From contig NZ_CANNDO010000001.1 of assembly GCF_947503385.1 (NCBI RefSeq), positions 62,001 through 126,000 on the forward strand: DNA of 64,000 bases. The letters run 5' to 3'. The DNA is from an uncultured Tateyamaria sp. GTDB taxonomy: Bacteria > Pseudomonadota > Alphaproteobacteria > Rhodobacterales > Rhodobacteraceae. Made by a program: the position numbers and the translations under genes. A model generated the notes under the pieces. That model was given only the letters and a program-made list of their open reading frames with translations, was not told the origin of the DNA and ran no database searches. Of this stretch, positions 54,100-62,471 are shown in pieces. The stretch's first letter is position 1, and each line of letters opens with the position of its first letter.

Positions 54100-54132
54100 G
54101 GCGTGACACCTAGCGCAGGGGCGGCATCAAAT

Positions 54133-55251
54133 CTACCCGCCCTTCAGCCCCAGCGCGGCCTGCGTATACCCGCCCGCCGCACCGTCGATGAAATGCACAT
54201 GGGTGTCCTCCATGATCGAGGGCACGATGCAGGTCATCATCGCCTCGTCCTGTTCATGCAGGCCAAACTGCACGACGCCCTCTGCCGCCTCAAGCACGGC
54301 GCGCAGGCGCGCCACTGTCGCCGCGTCACAGTCGATGGTCATCTTGAGCCCATCGTCAAACTTGCGAAAATCGGCGTTCAGCCCCACGACCTTTCGGTAA
54401 TGGCCGGGATCAAAGCCGCCCAGCTTGAGGTTGGTCTTGAGAAACAGGAATGCCATGAGCAGTTCGAATGTGACTTTGCCCTTGCTGGGCGCTGCGCCGT
54501 CTGCCTGAGGCACGCGCGCCTCCATGTCAGCAGCGTTTTTGGGCCATGTGAGCGCCGGGCCTTCGGGCGGGATCGGGTGACCGCCACGGTCGAGGTGGCG
54601 CAGAACCTCCAGCACCTCTTCGATCACGCCTGCCACCGCTTTTGGTGGCGCGCCGGGGGCGGGCTGGATCAGAACGGAGAGGATCGTGCCCTGCCGCGCT
54701 TTCATGTGGCTCCAGCGGCAGCTTAGCCCTTCGAGGTTGGGTTTGGTGCCCGGAGGGGCAGCAGGCACGGTGTCCTGCCCCGCTTTCATCTGCGCCTCGG
54801 CCCATGCGACGCCGCCGCCGGCGAACATCGCGTAATCCACGCCGTCCGTCACCTGATAGCGCGCCACGGCGACCTCGCGCCCGCCCGCTCGGATGTCCGA
54901 TACGGGATAGAGCCCGACGCGGAGGCCCATATCGAACTCTTCGCGCGCCCAGACCTGCACCGCTGCCAGCGCCGCGCGCGCTGCATCTGCATGTTCCGGC
55001 GGGTGGGCGAATGCGGCACCGTCCCCGCCAAACACATAGGGAAATGCCCGGCCTTCGGCCCCGTTGATCTGGGCCGAGATGACAGCCGCGCCAATCATGT
55101 TCACGGTTTTGTAGCGCCCTTCGGATATCGCCTTGGTCGAGCCGACGATGTCGGAGGTGCCCACAACCCAATCCGCGGGCAGCGGCGTGTAATTTGCCGG
55201 ATCTGCCAGCGGCGCAAAGGCCTGATGCCGGGGCAAAGTGTCGTAGAACAT
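54133..55251 (-). CDS. DUF3095 protein, cyclase-like N-terminal half
   Basis: 372 residues of DUF3095. Residues 28-125 have the layout of a class III nucleotidyl cyclase: WVVGTSDIVGSTKAISEG (metal Asp34 position), YVFGGDGAAF at 72-81 (second metal Asp), then LRVGLYPVSDI like the RIGIH segment. The C-terminal half (about 230-372) is mostly of unknown structure. No membrane segment. Product and function unknown. ATG 55251 is preceded by AGTGCCCCC with no clear ribosome site. It stands between the VOC gene and a divergent MFS gene. Confidence 0.8.
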   Translation of the reverse strand: MFYDTLPRHQAFAPLADPANYTPLPADWVVGTSDIVGSTKAISEGRYKTVNMIGAAVISAQINGAEGRAFPYVFGGDGAAFAHPPEHADAARAALAAVQVWAREEFDMGLRVGLYPVSDIRAGGREVAVARYQVTDGVDYAMFAGGGVAWAEAQMKAGQDTVPAAPPGTKPNLEGLSCRWSHMKARQGTILSVLIQPAPGAPPKAVAGVIEEVLEVLRHLDRGGHPIPPEGPALTWPKNAADMEARVPQADGAAPSKGKVTFELLMAFLFLKTNLKLGGFDPGHYRKVVGLNADFRKFDDGLKMTIDCDAATVARLRAVLEAAEGVVQFGLHEQDEAMMTCIVPSIMEDTHVHFIDGAAGGYTQAALGLKGG

Positions 55252-55347
55252 GGGGGCACTCCGTCAATTCGGATCAGCCTAGCACGGCAATCCACCTTGC
55301 GTCAGCCCGGGTCCCATGCCACGTCACGGCAAGGGATCGGAGACATC

Positions 55348-56520
55348 ATGAACACCGGATTGCTTTTGCTGGCGCTGGCCTATGTGCTCAGCCAGTTTTT
55401 TCGCGCCTTTCTGGCCGTGCTGACGGCCCCGTTGCAGGATACGTTGGGCGTTGGGCCGGATGTGCTGGCCACGGCATCTGGCATTTGGTTTCTGTCCTTT
55501 GCCGCGATGCAGATCCCCGTGGGCTGGGCACTGGACACGATTGGCCCGCGCCGGACAGCGGGCTGGCTGTTCCTGATCGGAGGCGGCGGTGGGGCGGCGC
55601 TGTTTGCTGTGGCGCAAGGCCCGATCTACATACACGCGGCGATGTTGTTGATCGGTATCGGCTGTTCGCCCGTGCTCATGGCAAGCTTTTACATTTTTGC
55701 GCGTGAATTTGACCCGGCGAAATTCGCCACCCTTGCGGCGCTGATGATCGGAGTCGGCACCATCGGCAACCTGATTTCAAGCTACCCGATGGCCTTTGCC
55801 GCCGAAACCATCGGTTGGCGTAACGCCATGTGGGCGCTTGCGGCGGTCAGCGCTGTGATCGCACTTGGGTGCCTTGTGACGATCCGGGACCCGGCGCGGG
55901 CCGAAACCGCTGGCGCGGGGTCTTTGTTTGACCTGTTGCGAATGCCGATCCTGTGGCTGATCTTTCCGTTGATGTTCGTCAATTATGCGCCTGTCGCCGC
56001 GGTGCGCGGCCTGTGGATCGGGCCCTACCTGCGCGACGTATTCGACATGAGCGTGGCACAGATTGGCGTCGGCACGTTGGTGATGAGCCTTGCCATGATC
56101 GTGGGCACCATCGCGTATGGGCCACTGGATCGCATCCTTGGCACCCGCAAATGGGTGGTTTTTGGCGGCAACGTTATCACGGTGGCCCTGCTCGCCGCCC
56201 TCATCACGTGGATTGGTGTGGACCCGTGGCTGTCCATCGCGCTGATGTCCGCCATTGGGTTTTTCGGCGCGACATTTCCAGTGATCATCGCCCATGCGCG
56301 CAGCTTTTTCCCAGTTCACCTGACCGGGCGGGGTGTCACGTTGATGAACCTGTTTGGCATTGGCGGCGTGGGCGTGATGCAGACCATCTCGGGGCGCATC
56401 CACACGGCAACGGCGGGCGGTGATCCAACGGCGCCCTACACAGCCATCCTTGGCTTTTTTGCGGCGGCGTTGCTGGTTGGTGTGATGCTCTATGCCCTCA
56501 CCCGCGACAGCCGCGACTAA
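55348..56520 (+). CDS. MFS transporter
   Basis: 390 residues with about 12 hydrophobic segments. N-terminal LSQFFRAFLAVLTAPLQDTLG, then FAAMQIPVGWALDTIGPRRTAGW (MFS motif A), later VIIAHARSFFPVHLTGRGVTLMNLFG (a conserved loop of the group). Substrate unknown; the absence of an adjoining catabolic gene leaves it open. ATG 55348 follows GGATCGGAG. It precedes asd by 65 bases. Confidence 0.88.
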   Translation: MNTGLLLLALAYVLSQFFRAFLAVLTAPLQDTLGVGPDVLATASGIWFLSFAAMQIPVGWALDTIGPRRTAGWLFLIGGGGGAALFAVAQGPIYIHAAMLLIGIGCSPVLMASFYIFAREFDPAKFATLAALMIGVGTIGNLISSYPMAFAAETIGWRNAMWALAAVSAVIALGCLVTIRDPARAETAGAGSLFDLLRMPILWLIFPLMFVNYAPVAAVRGLWIGPYLRDVFDMSVAQIGVGTLVMSLAMIVGTIAYGPLDRILGTRKWVVFGGNVITVALLAALITWIGVDPWLSIALMSAIGFFGATFPVIIAHARSFFPVHLTGRGVTLMNLFGIGGVGVMQTISGRIHTATAGGDPTAPYTAILGFFAAALLVGVMLYALTRDSRD

Positions 56521-56585
56521 CGGCCCCTTCCCCCCAGCATCCTTTGGGTATAAGGCGCACGCACCTACCCGAAAAGGAGTCAATT

Positions 56586-57608
56586 ATGGGGTATCGTGTC
56601 GTCGTCGCGGGCGCCACCGGCAATGTGGGCCGCGAAATGCTGAACATTCTGGCCGAGCGCCAGTTTCCTGTGGACGAGATTGCCGTTCTGGCAAGCCGTC
56701 GTTCGCTGGGCACGGAAGTGTCCTTTGGGGATGAGACGCTGAAGACGAAGGACCTCGACACGTTTGACTTCACGGGGTGGGACATGGCGCTGTTTGCCAT
56801 CGGCTCCGACGCGACCAAGACATATGCGCCCAAGGCCGCCAAGGCCGGTTGCGTGGTCATCGATAACTCGTCGCTTTACCGCTATGATCCGGACGTGCCG
56901 CTGATTGTGCCCGAGGTGAACGCCGACGCCATCGAGGGTTATGCAAAGAAGAACATCATCGCCAACCCGAACTGCTCCACCGCGCAGATGGTTGTGGCGC
57001 TGAAACCACTGCACGACCGCGCGACGATCAAGCGTGTGGTGGTGTCGACCTACCAATCCGTGTCCGGCGCGGGCAAGGAAGGGATGGATGAGCTGTGGGA
57101 CCAGACCAAGGCGGTCTACAATCCGACATCTGACATTCAGGTAAAGAAGTTCCAGAAGCAGATCGCGTTCAACGTGATCCCGCATATTGACGTGTTCATG
57201 GATGACGGCTCCACCAAAGAAGAGTGGAAGATGGTCGCCGAAACGAAAAAGATCGTTGATCCCAAGATCAAGGTCACGGCCACTTGCGTGCGCGTCCCTG
57301 TGTTTGTGGGCCATTCCGAGGCGGTGAATATCGAGACCGAGGATTTCCTCGATGAGGACGAAGCGCGCGATATCCTGCGCGAAGCGCCGGGCATCATGGT
57401 GATCGATAAGCGCGAGGACGGCGGTTACGTCACGCCGATCGAATGTGTCGGCGATTTTGCCACGTTCATCAGCCGCATCCGTCAGGATTCCACAATAGAC
57501 AACGGTTTGAACTTCTGGTGCGTCAGCGACAACCTGCGCAAAGGTGCTGCGCTGAACGCCGTGCAGATCGCAGAACTTCTGGGCAACCGGGTGCTCAAGA
57601 AGGGTTAG
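56586..57608 (+). CDS. asd: Aspartate-semialdehyde dehydrogenase
   Basis: 340 residues. It reduces aspartyl phosphate to the semialdehyde used for lysine/diaminopimelate, threonine and methionine. N-terminal Rossmann VVVAGATGNVGREML, phosphate-binding ASRRS, catalytic Cys in IIANPNCSTAQMV near 134, the VSTYQSVSGAGKEGMDEL segment and a His in VFVGHSEAVN. ATG 56586 follows AAAAGGAG and is preferred over ATG 56544. Its stop overlaps the convergent gene at 57605 by 4 bases. Confidence 0.96.
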   Translation: MGYRVVVAGATGNVGREMLNILAERQFPVDEIAVLASRRSLGTEVSFGDETLKTKDLDTFDFTGWDMALFAIGSDATKTYAPKAAKAGCVVIDNSSLYRYDPDVPLIVPEVNADAIEGYAKKNIIANPNCSTAQMVVALKPLHDRATIKRVVVSTYQSVSGAGKEGMDELWDQTKAVYNPTSDIQVKKFQKQIAFNVIPHIDVFMDDGSTKEEWKMVAETKKIVDPKIKVTATCVRVPVFVGHSEAVNIETEDFLDEDEARDILREAPGIMVIDKREDGGYVTPIECVGDFATFISRIRQDSTIDNGLNFWCVSDNLRKGAALNAVQIAELLGNRVLKKG

Positions 57609-58075
57609 AACGGCTCGAACACGTCGAAATCATCGGAGTCCGCGACGTCGCGGGCTCCGGCAAGCAAATGGGCCATACGGTGCGGATGGCCTGGCATCGG
57701 TGCACCGAAGCGTTTGACCAGACGGCCATAGCCAAACCCGAGTTCGGACGTTTTGCACAAACGGCGGCCCTGCGCATCATGCAAGTTCAACCCACCACCC
57801 GCCGGTTCGACCTTGTAGCCACGCGACCGCAATAAACGCTCCAGATGTGCCCAGGATGTGGCACTGGCGATGTCCGCAGCGAGGAGCCGCTGCAAGCGCG
57901 CGACGAGCGCCTCATCCGCGCATGTGCGCGTCTTCGGTTTGGCAGATCGTCGCACTTCCTGATCCAACGCATCGCGAACCAGTTGACCAAGGGACACATC
58001 CCGCGCCCCAGCGAGGGTCTGTGCCGCAAACAGAAGCTGCGACGGCAGCCGGATTTCAACGCGTTCCATGTTCAT
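57605..58075 (-). CDS. Ribbon-helix-helix-like small protein, unknown function
   Basis: 156 residues. The N-terminal MNMERVEIRLPSQLLFAAQ...GQLVRDALDQEV has the beta-strand plus two-helix pattern of ribbon-helix-helix DNA-binding domains. The C-terminal half (SWAHLERLLRSRGYKVEPAGGGLNLHDAQGRRLCKTSELGFGYGRLVKRFGAPMPGH) is not recognised, though it resembles sequences seen near relaxase genes; none is in this window. Start ATG 58075 or 58069. It converges on asd. Confidence 0.65.
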   Translation of the reverse strand: MNMERVEIRLPSQLLFAAQTLAGARDVSLGQLVRDALDQEVRRSAKPKTRTCADEALVARLQRLLAADIASATSWAHLERLLRSRGYKVEPAGGGLNLHDAQGRRLCKTSELGFGYGRLVKRFGAPMPGHPHRMAHLLAGARDVADSDDFDVFEPF

Positions 58076-58198
58076 GCCGCCACGTTGGCACAGCATGGTT
58101 AAGCATTCCTTGCACGCGTATTGTACAAATTCCCCTTTCCCTTTGTGCTGTGTTCGCGGCACGCTCTGCTTATCGCACTTCCAGAAAATAGGTTGCTC

Positions 58199-59818
58199 AT
58201 GCGCGCTCTTGCCTTCTGCCTCGCTCTTCTGCCTCATCCGCTACTGTCGGACACAATCACGCTGGATGCGCCACCTAAGGCGGTGACGGCCTACGCGTCA
58301 GGCGCGGTGATTACCCGCAGCCTCAGCTTTGACATCCCTGCCGGGGATCACTCTCTGGTGATCGCTGATATGCCCCGTTTTACCGACCCCAGCGCCATTG
58401 ACATCTCCCTGAGCGGTGCGACCGTGCAGTCGCGCAGTTGGTCCGAACAGGACGAAACACCCTATCGCACACCGCGCACACCCGAGTGGCTGGCGGCTAA
58501 AGCGGCACTGGATGTTGCCATAGATGCGCTCGCCGCGCGCGATGATGCCATCGCACTGGCTGAGGCGCGTGCGCAGGCGGCCCAAGACCAGATCACCTTT
58601 CTCAACGGAATCACCCTGCCGGACGAAGCCGCGCTGGATGTGGACGCGCTGCGTGCCATTGGCCAGTTGATCGCCTCCGACGGCACCGCCGCAAGGACTG
58701 CCATCACCGAAGCAACCGCCGAGGCGCGCAGCCTGCGCGCGGGCCGCGATGACCTCGCCTTTGCCGTGGCAGAAGCACAGGCAGCGTTGGAGGCGGCGAG
58801 TTCACCCAACAAAAACCCAGCCGCGCTGACACTCAACGTGTCTGCTCAGACGGATGGACCTGCGACCCTGACCGTGCGCTATATCTCGCAATCCGTCTCG
58901 TGGATGCCTGTCTATCGCGCCTACCTCGACAACGACGATACGCTGCGCATCGACCGGGGGGCGTCAATTCAGCAAAACAGCGATGAAGACTGGTCAAATG
59001 TCAGCCTCACCCTATCCACCCTGTCGCCGTTTCAGGGCACCGATCCGGGCACGCTCTGGCCCTTACTGCGCCGGATTCAGGACCCTGCTGAACTGCGCAA
59101 ACTGCAAGTCACCTCGCGCGGGGCAAGCCTGTCTGCGGACATGGCCGAGGTTGAGATGCCCGAACCCGTGATCGAAGAGGCGGTCGCACTGGCCGACTTT
59201 TCCGGCGTTGGTGTAAGCTACGCCTTGCCCGGCACAGTCACCGTCCCGACCGGTCGCGACGCCCTGCAAATCGCGCTCGACACGCTCGACTTTGACGCCG
59301 GTCTCAGCGCGCGCGCTGTGCCGCGCCTCAACGAAACCGCGTTCCGGCAGGTGGCCTTTACCAACACCTCGCCCGAGATCCTGTTACCGGGTCAGGCGAC
59401 GCTTTATGTTGACGGCCAACTGGTCGGGATCACACAGATGGGTACCCTGCCGCCCAATGCCGACACCGATATGTTCTTTGGCCCCATCGAAGGCCTACGC
59501 ATTACCCGGACTGTGCTGGACCGGAACGAAGGCGACAGGGGCATCATCACCCGGTCGAACGAGGAACGCGAGGAAATCCGGCTGGAGGTTGAAAACCTGA
59601 CCGCGCGCGCATGGGACGTCGAATTGCGGGAAAGCGTGCCCTACTCAGAACAGGAGGATCTCGTGATCGACTGGAACGCCTCACCCGCCCCGGATGTGGA
59701 CGGCGTCGATGACCGGCGCGGCATTCTTGCGTGGGATTTGACGCTGGAGCCCGGCCAAACCCGGCGCATCGCAATTGAGACTCGAATCACATGGCCCGAG
59801 GGACAGGTGCTGCGATAG
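58199..59818 (+). CDS. DUF4139 domain-containing exported protein
   Basis: 539 residues. Signal peptide at the N-terminus (MRALAFCLALLPHPLLS). An N-terminal beta domain (DUF4140-like, VTAYASGAVITRSLSFDIPAGDHSLVI), a long coiled-coil rich in Ala (about 85-215), then DUF4139 proper (ALTLNVSAQTDGPATLTVRYISQSVSWMPVYRAYLD to the C-terminus). Function unknown; the family occurs in envelopes of many bacteria. ATG 58199 begins the signal; a longer frame exists upstream without support. An inverted repeat follows 35 bases after the stop. Confidence 0.85.
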   Translation: MRALAFCLALLPHPLLSDTITLDAPPKAVTAYASGAVITRSLSFDIPAGDHSLVIADMPRFTDPSAIDISLSGATVQSRSWSEQDETPYRTPRTPEWLAAKAALDVAIDALAARDDAIALAEARAQAAQDQITFLNGITLPDEAALDVDALRAIGQLIASDGTAARTAITEATAEARSLRAGRDDLAFAVAEAQAALEAASSPNKNPAALTLNVSAQTDGPATLTVRYISQSVSWMPVYRAYLDNDDTLRIDRGASIQQNSDEDWSNVSLTLSTLSPFQGTDPGTLWPLLRRIQDPAELRKLQVTSRGASLSADMAEVEMPEPVIEEAVALADFSGVGVSYALPGTVTVPTGRDALQIALDTLDFDAGLSARAVPRLNETAFRQVAFTNTSPEILLPGQATLYVDGQLVGITQMGTLPPNADTDMFFGPIEGLRITRTVLDRNEGDRGIITRSNEEREEIRLEVENLTARAWDVELRESVPYSEQEDLVIDWNASPAPDVDGVDDRRGILAWDLTLEPGQTRRIAIETRITWPEGQVLR

Positions 59819-59852
59819 AGCGTCAAACCTTACCAACAGATGAACACATCAG

Positions 59853-59898
59853 AATGTCCGCTCAAACAGCTTAGATTTTTGGGCGGACATTTTGCATT
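59853..59898 (+). terminator. Possible terminator of the DUF4139 gene
   Basis: AATGTCCGC at 59853-59861 and GCGGACATT at 59883-59891 form a perfect 9-bp stem followed by TTGCATTTT. The loop is 21 bases, longer than usual, and contains ATTTTTG. A reasonable terminator for the gene ending at 59818. Confidence 0.5.
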
Positions 59899-60053
59899 TT
59901 AGGCATCTACGAAACCCATTCAAGCCCCTGAAATAACGTCATAAAATACAAAACGTCAAACTTAGCTGCAAGTGAAATCAGTTCGGTAAGCCGTTAGTAA
60001 TTTCCCACTGGCATAAACACCTCAACGATGGGTCCGGGGGGGCCGCGTCGTGT

Positions 60054-60069
60054 CCGGCCGGGGGGCCGG
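60054..60069. repeat. GC palindrome before the small ORF
   Basis: CCGGCC-GGGG-GGCCGG, 25 bases upstream of the 60094 start. In RNA it would form a hairpin in the leader of the small gene. It is inside a C/G-rich run that stands out from the AT-rich 59820-60000 stretch. Confidence 0.5.
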
Positions 60070-60093
60070 GCGTGAGTTAAAAGAGGTGATGGG

Positions 60094-60243
60094 ATGACGA
60101 TGTGGTTCACAGCGCTGATGGGCGCAATGTGGAAACAAAACGATGGGTATCCAGCCAAGGCAGAACGCCGGGCTAAGGTGACGCGAGAAGAGATGTCAAA
60201 TCTCTTCGCCAAAGAACTGTCCCGCAAACCAATCCGGTATTGA
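60094..60243 (+). CDS. 49-residue small protein (previously easy to miss)
   Basis: ATG 60094 follows AAGAGGTGATGGG, a good ribosome site (GAGG, 7 bases before the ATG). The frame ends at TGA 60241-60243 and encodes 49 residues: MTMWFTALMGAMWKQN at the start and a basic C-terminal half (AERRAKVTREEMSNLFAKELSRK). A strong terminator follows 80 bases later on the same strand, and a GC hairpin lies upstream, so it can be a complete single-gene unit. No family recognised. Two short hydrophobic patches but no clear membrane segment. Confidence 0.6.
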   Translation: MTMWFTALMGAMWKQNDGYPAKAERRAKVTREEMSNLFAKELSRKPIRY

Positions 60244-60324
60244 GCCTGCGTGGCGCATTCATGCGACGACGGTTGGCCTTGGATCAGTTGGGTAACGAGT
60301 GTCTGTTGGGTAAGTACGAGTGAT

Positions 60325-60361
60325 GGGCGCGCGATGTCTTCGGACATGGCGCGCCCTTTTT
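60325..60361 (+). terminator. Strong intrinsic terminator on the plus strand
   Basis: GGGCGCGC (60325-60332), g, ATGTC, TTCG loop, GACAT, g, GCGCGCCC (60349-60356), then TTTTT. The stem is interrupted by a single g/g mismatch and capped by a stable UUCG tetraloop. It is a textbook terminator for the upstream plus-strand unit, i.e. the 49-residue gene. Confidence 0.88.
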
Positions 60362-60368
60362 CGCGTGT

Positions 60369-60680
60369 TCAGAACCGTTCGGCCCGAAGCACCTCGCAAT
60401 CACTGACCGTGACCACGCCGATATGGCGCTCAACCACGGCAAACGCCGCCTCAAGCATCGCGTCCAGCCGTTCGGGCCGGATGATGCAAACAACCTGCAC
60501 CATACCGGTGCCACGGCTGACCTGCCCTTCGCGGCTCCATGCGCCGGAGCGGCCTGACCCGCCCAACACAGGCAGGATGGTGAATCCGGTCACGCCAGCA
60601 TCTTCGAGCGCGCCGGTGAGGCGCGATTCCATGACCTGTTCGATGATGATGGCCACGCGTTTGGCCTGATGGGTCTGCAT
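60369..60680 (-). CDS. PII-like signalling protein (SbtB-like)
   Basis: 103 residues with the ferredoxin-like PII fold: VAIIIEQVMESRLTGALEDAGVTGFTILPVLGGSGRSG and the C-terminal VVCIIRPERLDAMLEAAFAVVERHIGVVTVSDCEV. The flexible T-loop region (LGGSGRSGAWSREGQVSRGTGM) contains no Tyr (the whole protein has none), so GlnD cannot modify it. It lies 3 bases downstream of the SbtA-like transporter gene. In cyanobacteria SbtB binds SbtA and adenyl nucleotides to regulate bicarbonate uptake; the same role here is probable. Confidence 0.78.
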   Translation of the reverse strand: MQTHQAKRVAIIIEQVMESRLTGALEDAGVTGFTILPVLGGSGRSGAWSREGQVSRGTGMVQVVCIIRPERLDAMLEAAFAVVERHIGVVTVSDCEVLRAERF

Positions 60681-60683
60681 GGC

Positions 60684-61661
60684 TTAGCCTCCGGTCAGCG
60701 CACTGGCCACCGCCACATAGACGGGCAAACCAATGGTGAGGTTAAATGGGAATGTGACGCCAAGGCTCAGCGTCAGATAGATCGACGGGTTCGCCTCGGG
60801 CAGAGCAACGCGCATGGCTGCGGGCACGGCGATATAGCTGGCCGACGCAGACAGCACCATGAACAGCGCAACACCTCCCGTGGACAGGCCGAGGAGCAAA
60901 CCAGCGACGAGGCCCGCAGACGCACCCACCAGCGGCATAACCAGGCCAAAGGCCAGCACACCCGGACGCAACACACCCGACCCGCCGCGCAGGCCCCGCC
61001 CCGCGACAAGGCCCATATCGAGCAGGAACAGGCACAGCACCCCCTGAAAGGGCGAGACTATGAACGCCTCGATCTTGACCAGCCCGTCAACACCCGTGAT
61101 CCAGCCGATCAGGAAACTGCCCACCAGCAACACGATCGACCCGTTCAACATGATTTCGCGCATCAGTTCCGAATCCATCCGCCGGCTGTCGCCGCCCCGC
61201 GACACCAGCCACAGCGCGGACAGGATCGCGGGCGCCTCCATCGCGGCGGCAACAGCCACCATATAGCCTTCGGACGTGATCCCGCTGGCCTCCAGCACCG
61301 AGGTCCCCGCCACAAAGGTCACAATAGAAATCGATCCGTAATGCGCCGCGACCGCCGCCGCGTCCAAGCGGCTGAGGTTGCCCAGCACCTGCAACAGCGC
61401 AAAGGCGATGAGCGGCAGCACCGCCGACAGGACAATCCCGGCAACAAGCGACAGCGCCAGCGTGCCGTCGATCCCGTGATCCGCAACACTCACCCCGCCT
61501 TTGAACCCGATGGCGAACAGCAGGTAGATCGACATGCCCTTGGCCACCGCCTCGGGAATGTTCAGGTCCGACCGCGCCAGTGCTGCGGCCACGCCCAAAG
61601 CAAAGCTCAGAATGATCGGCGACAGCAGATTGGTCGCCGCGAGGCTCAGGATGTCTTGCAT
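60684..61661 (-). CDS. sbtA: SbtA-family sodium-dependent bicarbonate transporter
   Basis: 325 residues with about 10 hydrophobic segments. N-terminal SPIILSFALGVAAALARSDLNIPEAV, LLFAIGFKGG near 47, an AHYGSISIVTFV segment, LLDMGLVAGRGLR, and ASASYIAVPAAMRVALPEANPSIYLTLSLGVTFPFNLTIGLP near the C-terminus are SbtA family marks. It should import bicarbonate with Na+. A PII-like gene follows and a carbonic anhydrase gene precedes it by 12 bases on the same strand, forming a bicarbonate cassette. Confidence 0.87.
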   Translation of the reverse strand: MQDILSLAATNLLSPIILSFALGVAAALARSDLNIPEAVAKGMSIYLLFAIGFKGGVSVADHGIDGTLALSLVAGIVLSAVLPLIAFALLQVLGNLSRLDAAAVAAHYGSISIVTFVAGTSVLEASGITSEGYMVAVAAAMEAPAILSALWLVSRGGDSRRMDSELMREIMLNGSIVLLVGSFLIGWITGVDGLVKIEAFIVSPFQGVLCLFLLDMGLVAGRGLRGGSGVLRPGVLAFGLVMPLVGASAGLVAGLLLGLSTGGVALFMVLSASASYIAVPAAMRVALPEANPSIYLTLSLGVTFPFNLTIGLPVYVAVASALTGG

Positions 61662-61673
61662 ATTTGCCTCACG

Positions 61674-62324
61674 TCAGAGTTTCACGAACCCCAATTCGGC
61701 ACCGCTGAACTGCGCAAGGCTCGCATCGCCGATATCGGTCCACAGACCATGCAGGCTCAGCGACCCCTTGTTCACCCGCTCTTCAACAAAGGGGAAGCTC
61801 ATCAGGTTTTCCAGCGATGTGACAATTGCCTGCTCTTCCATCTTTCGTGCCTGCTCGGCCTCATCGGCCACTTTTTCGACCACGCTGTATTTTGGCCGCA
61901 GGATATCCAGCCACCGGCCCACGAAACTGGTCTTGTCTTCCAGTTCGGGCGCGCGGCCCGCGCACATCTCGATACAGCCTTTGACCCCGCCGCATTTGGA
62001 ATGGCCCAGCACGATGATATGCGCCACCTTGAGCACATTCACCGCATATTCCACGGCCGCCGACGTGCCATGGTGCAGCCCGTCAGGTTCGTGCGGTGGC
62101 ACCAGATTGGCGATGTTGCGATGGATAAAGTATTCGCCCTGATCCGCACCAAAGATCGACGTCACGTTCACCCGGCTGTCGCAGCAGGCGATGATCATCG
62201 CACGCGGGCGCTGCCCCTCTTCGGCCAGCCGCTGATACCACGCCTGATTCTGCGTATAGGTGGTGGCTTTCCACCCTTGGTAGCGCTGAAGGAAGTAATT
62301 GGGCAACGGTTTGACGCGGTGCAT
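61674..62324 (-). CDS. Beta-class carbonic anhydrase
   Basis: 216 residues. The zinc ligands are Cys47 (ACCDSRVN), His108 and Cys111 (HSKCGG), with Asp49-Arg51 dyad intact, so it is catalytically complete. It interconverts CO2 and bicarbonate in the cytoplasm. ATG 62324 (MHRVKPLPNY) is preferred; ATG 62363 extends it by 13 residues. First gene of the operon with sbtA and the PII-like gene. Confidence 0.93.
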   Translation of the reverse strand: MHRVKPLPNYFLQRYQGWKATTYTQNQAWYQRLAEEGQRPRAMIIACCDSRVNVTSIFGADQGEYFIHRNIANLVPPHEPDGLHHGTSAAVEYAVNVLKVAHIIVLGHSKCGGVKGCIEMCAGRAPELEDKTSFVGRWLDILRPKYSVVEKVADEAEQARKMEEQAIVTSLENLMSFPFVEERVNKGSLSLHGLWTDIGDASLAQFSGAELGFVKL

Positions 62325-62422
62325 GGGCGCAGACCCTCTTCGTGTGACTTTGACCGCGTGCATTAACGGGTATTTGTCGCGAATTCGAGGGAAAAGACAC
62401 ACCCGCCCTAACGATTTAGGAA

Positions 62423-62457
62423 CCCCCGCCATGGCATTGCAAAGCGTGCCGTGGGGG
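62423..62457. promoter_or_regulatory. Imperfect hairpin in the leader of the 62472 gene
   Basis: CCCCC (62423-62427), then GGCA / TGCC and GGGGG (62453-62457) can fold into a stem with bulges. It ends 14 bases before the GTG start of the next gene and could hide its ribosome site. Weak evidence by eye. Confidence 0.35.
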
Positions 62458-62471
62458 CGCGCAAGTGATGT

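Noticed and set aside
60369-60680. PII-like gene as a standard GlnB/GlnK.
   Set aside because: It is slightly short, has no Tyr for uridylylation in the T-loop and sits with sbtA rather than glnA or amtB, so it was called SbtB-like.
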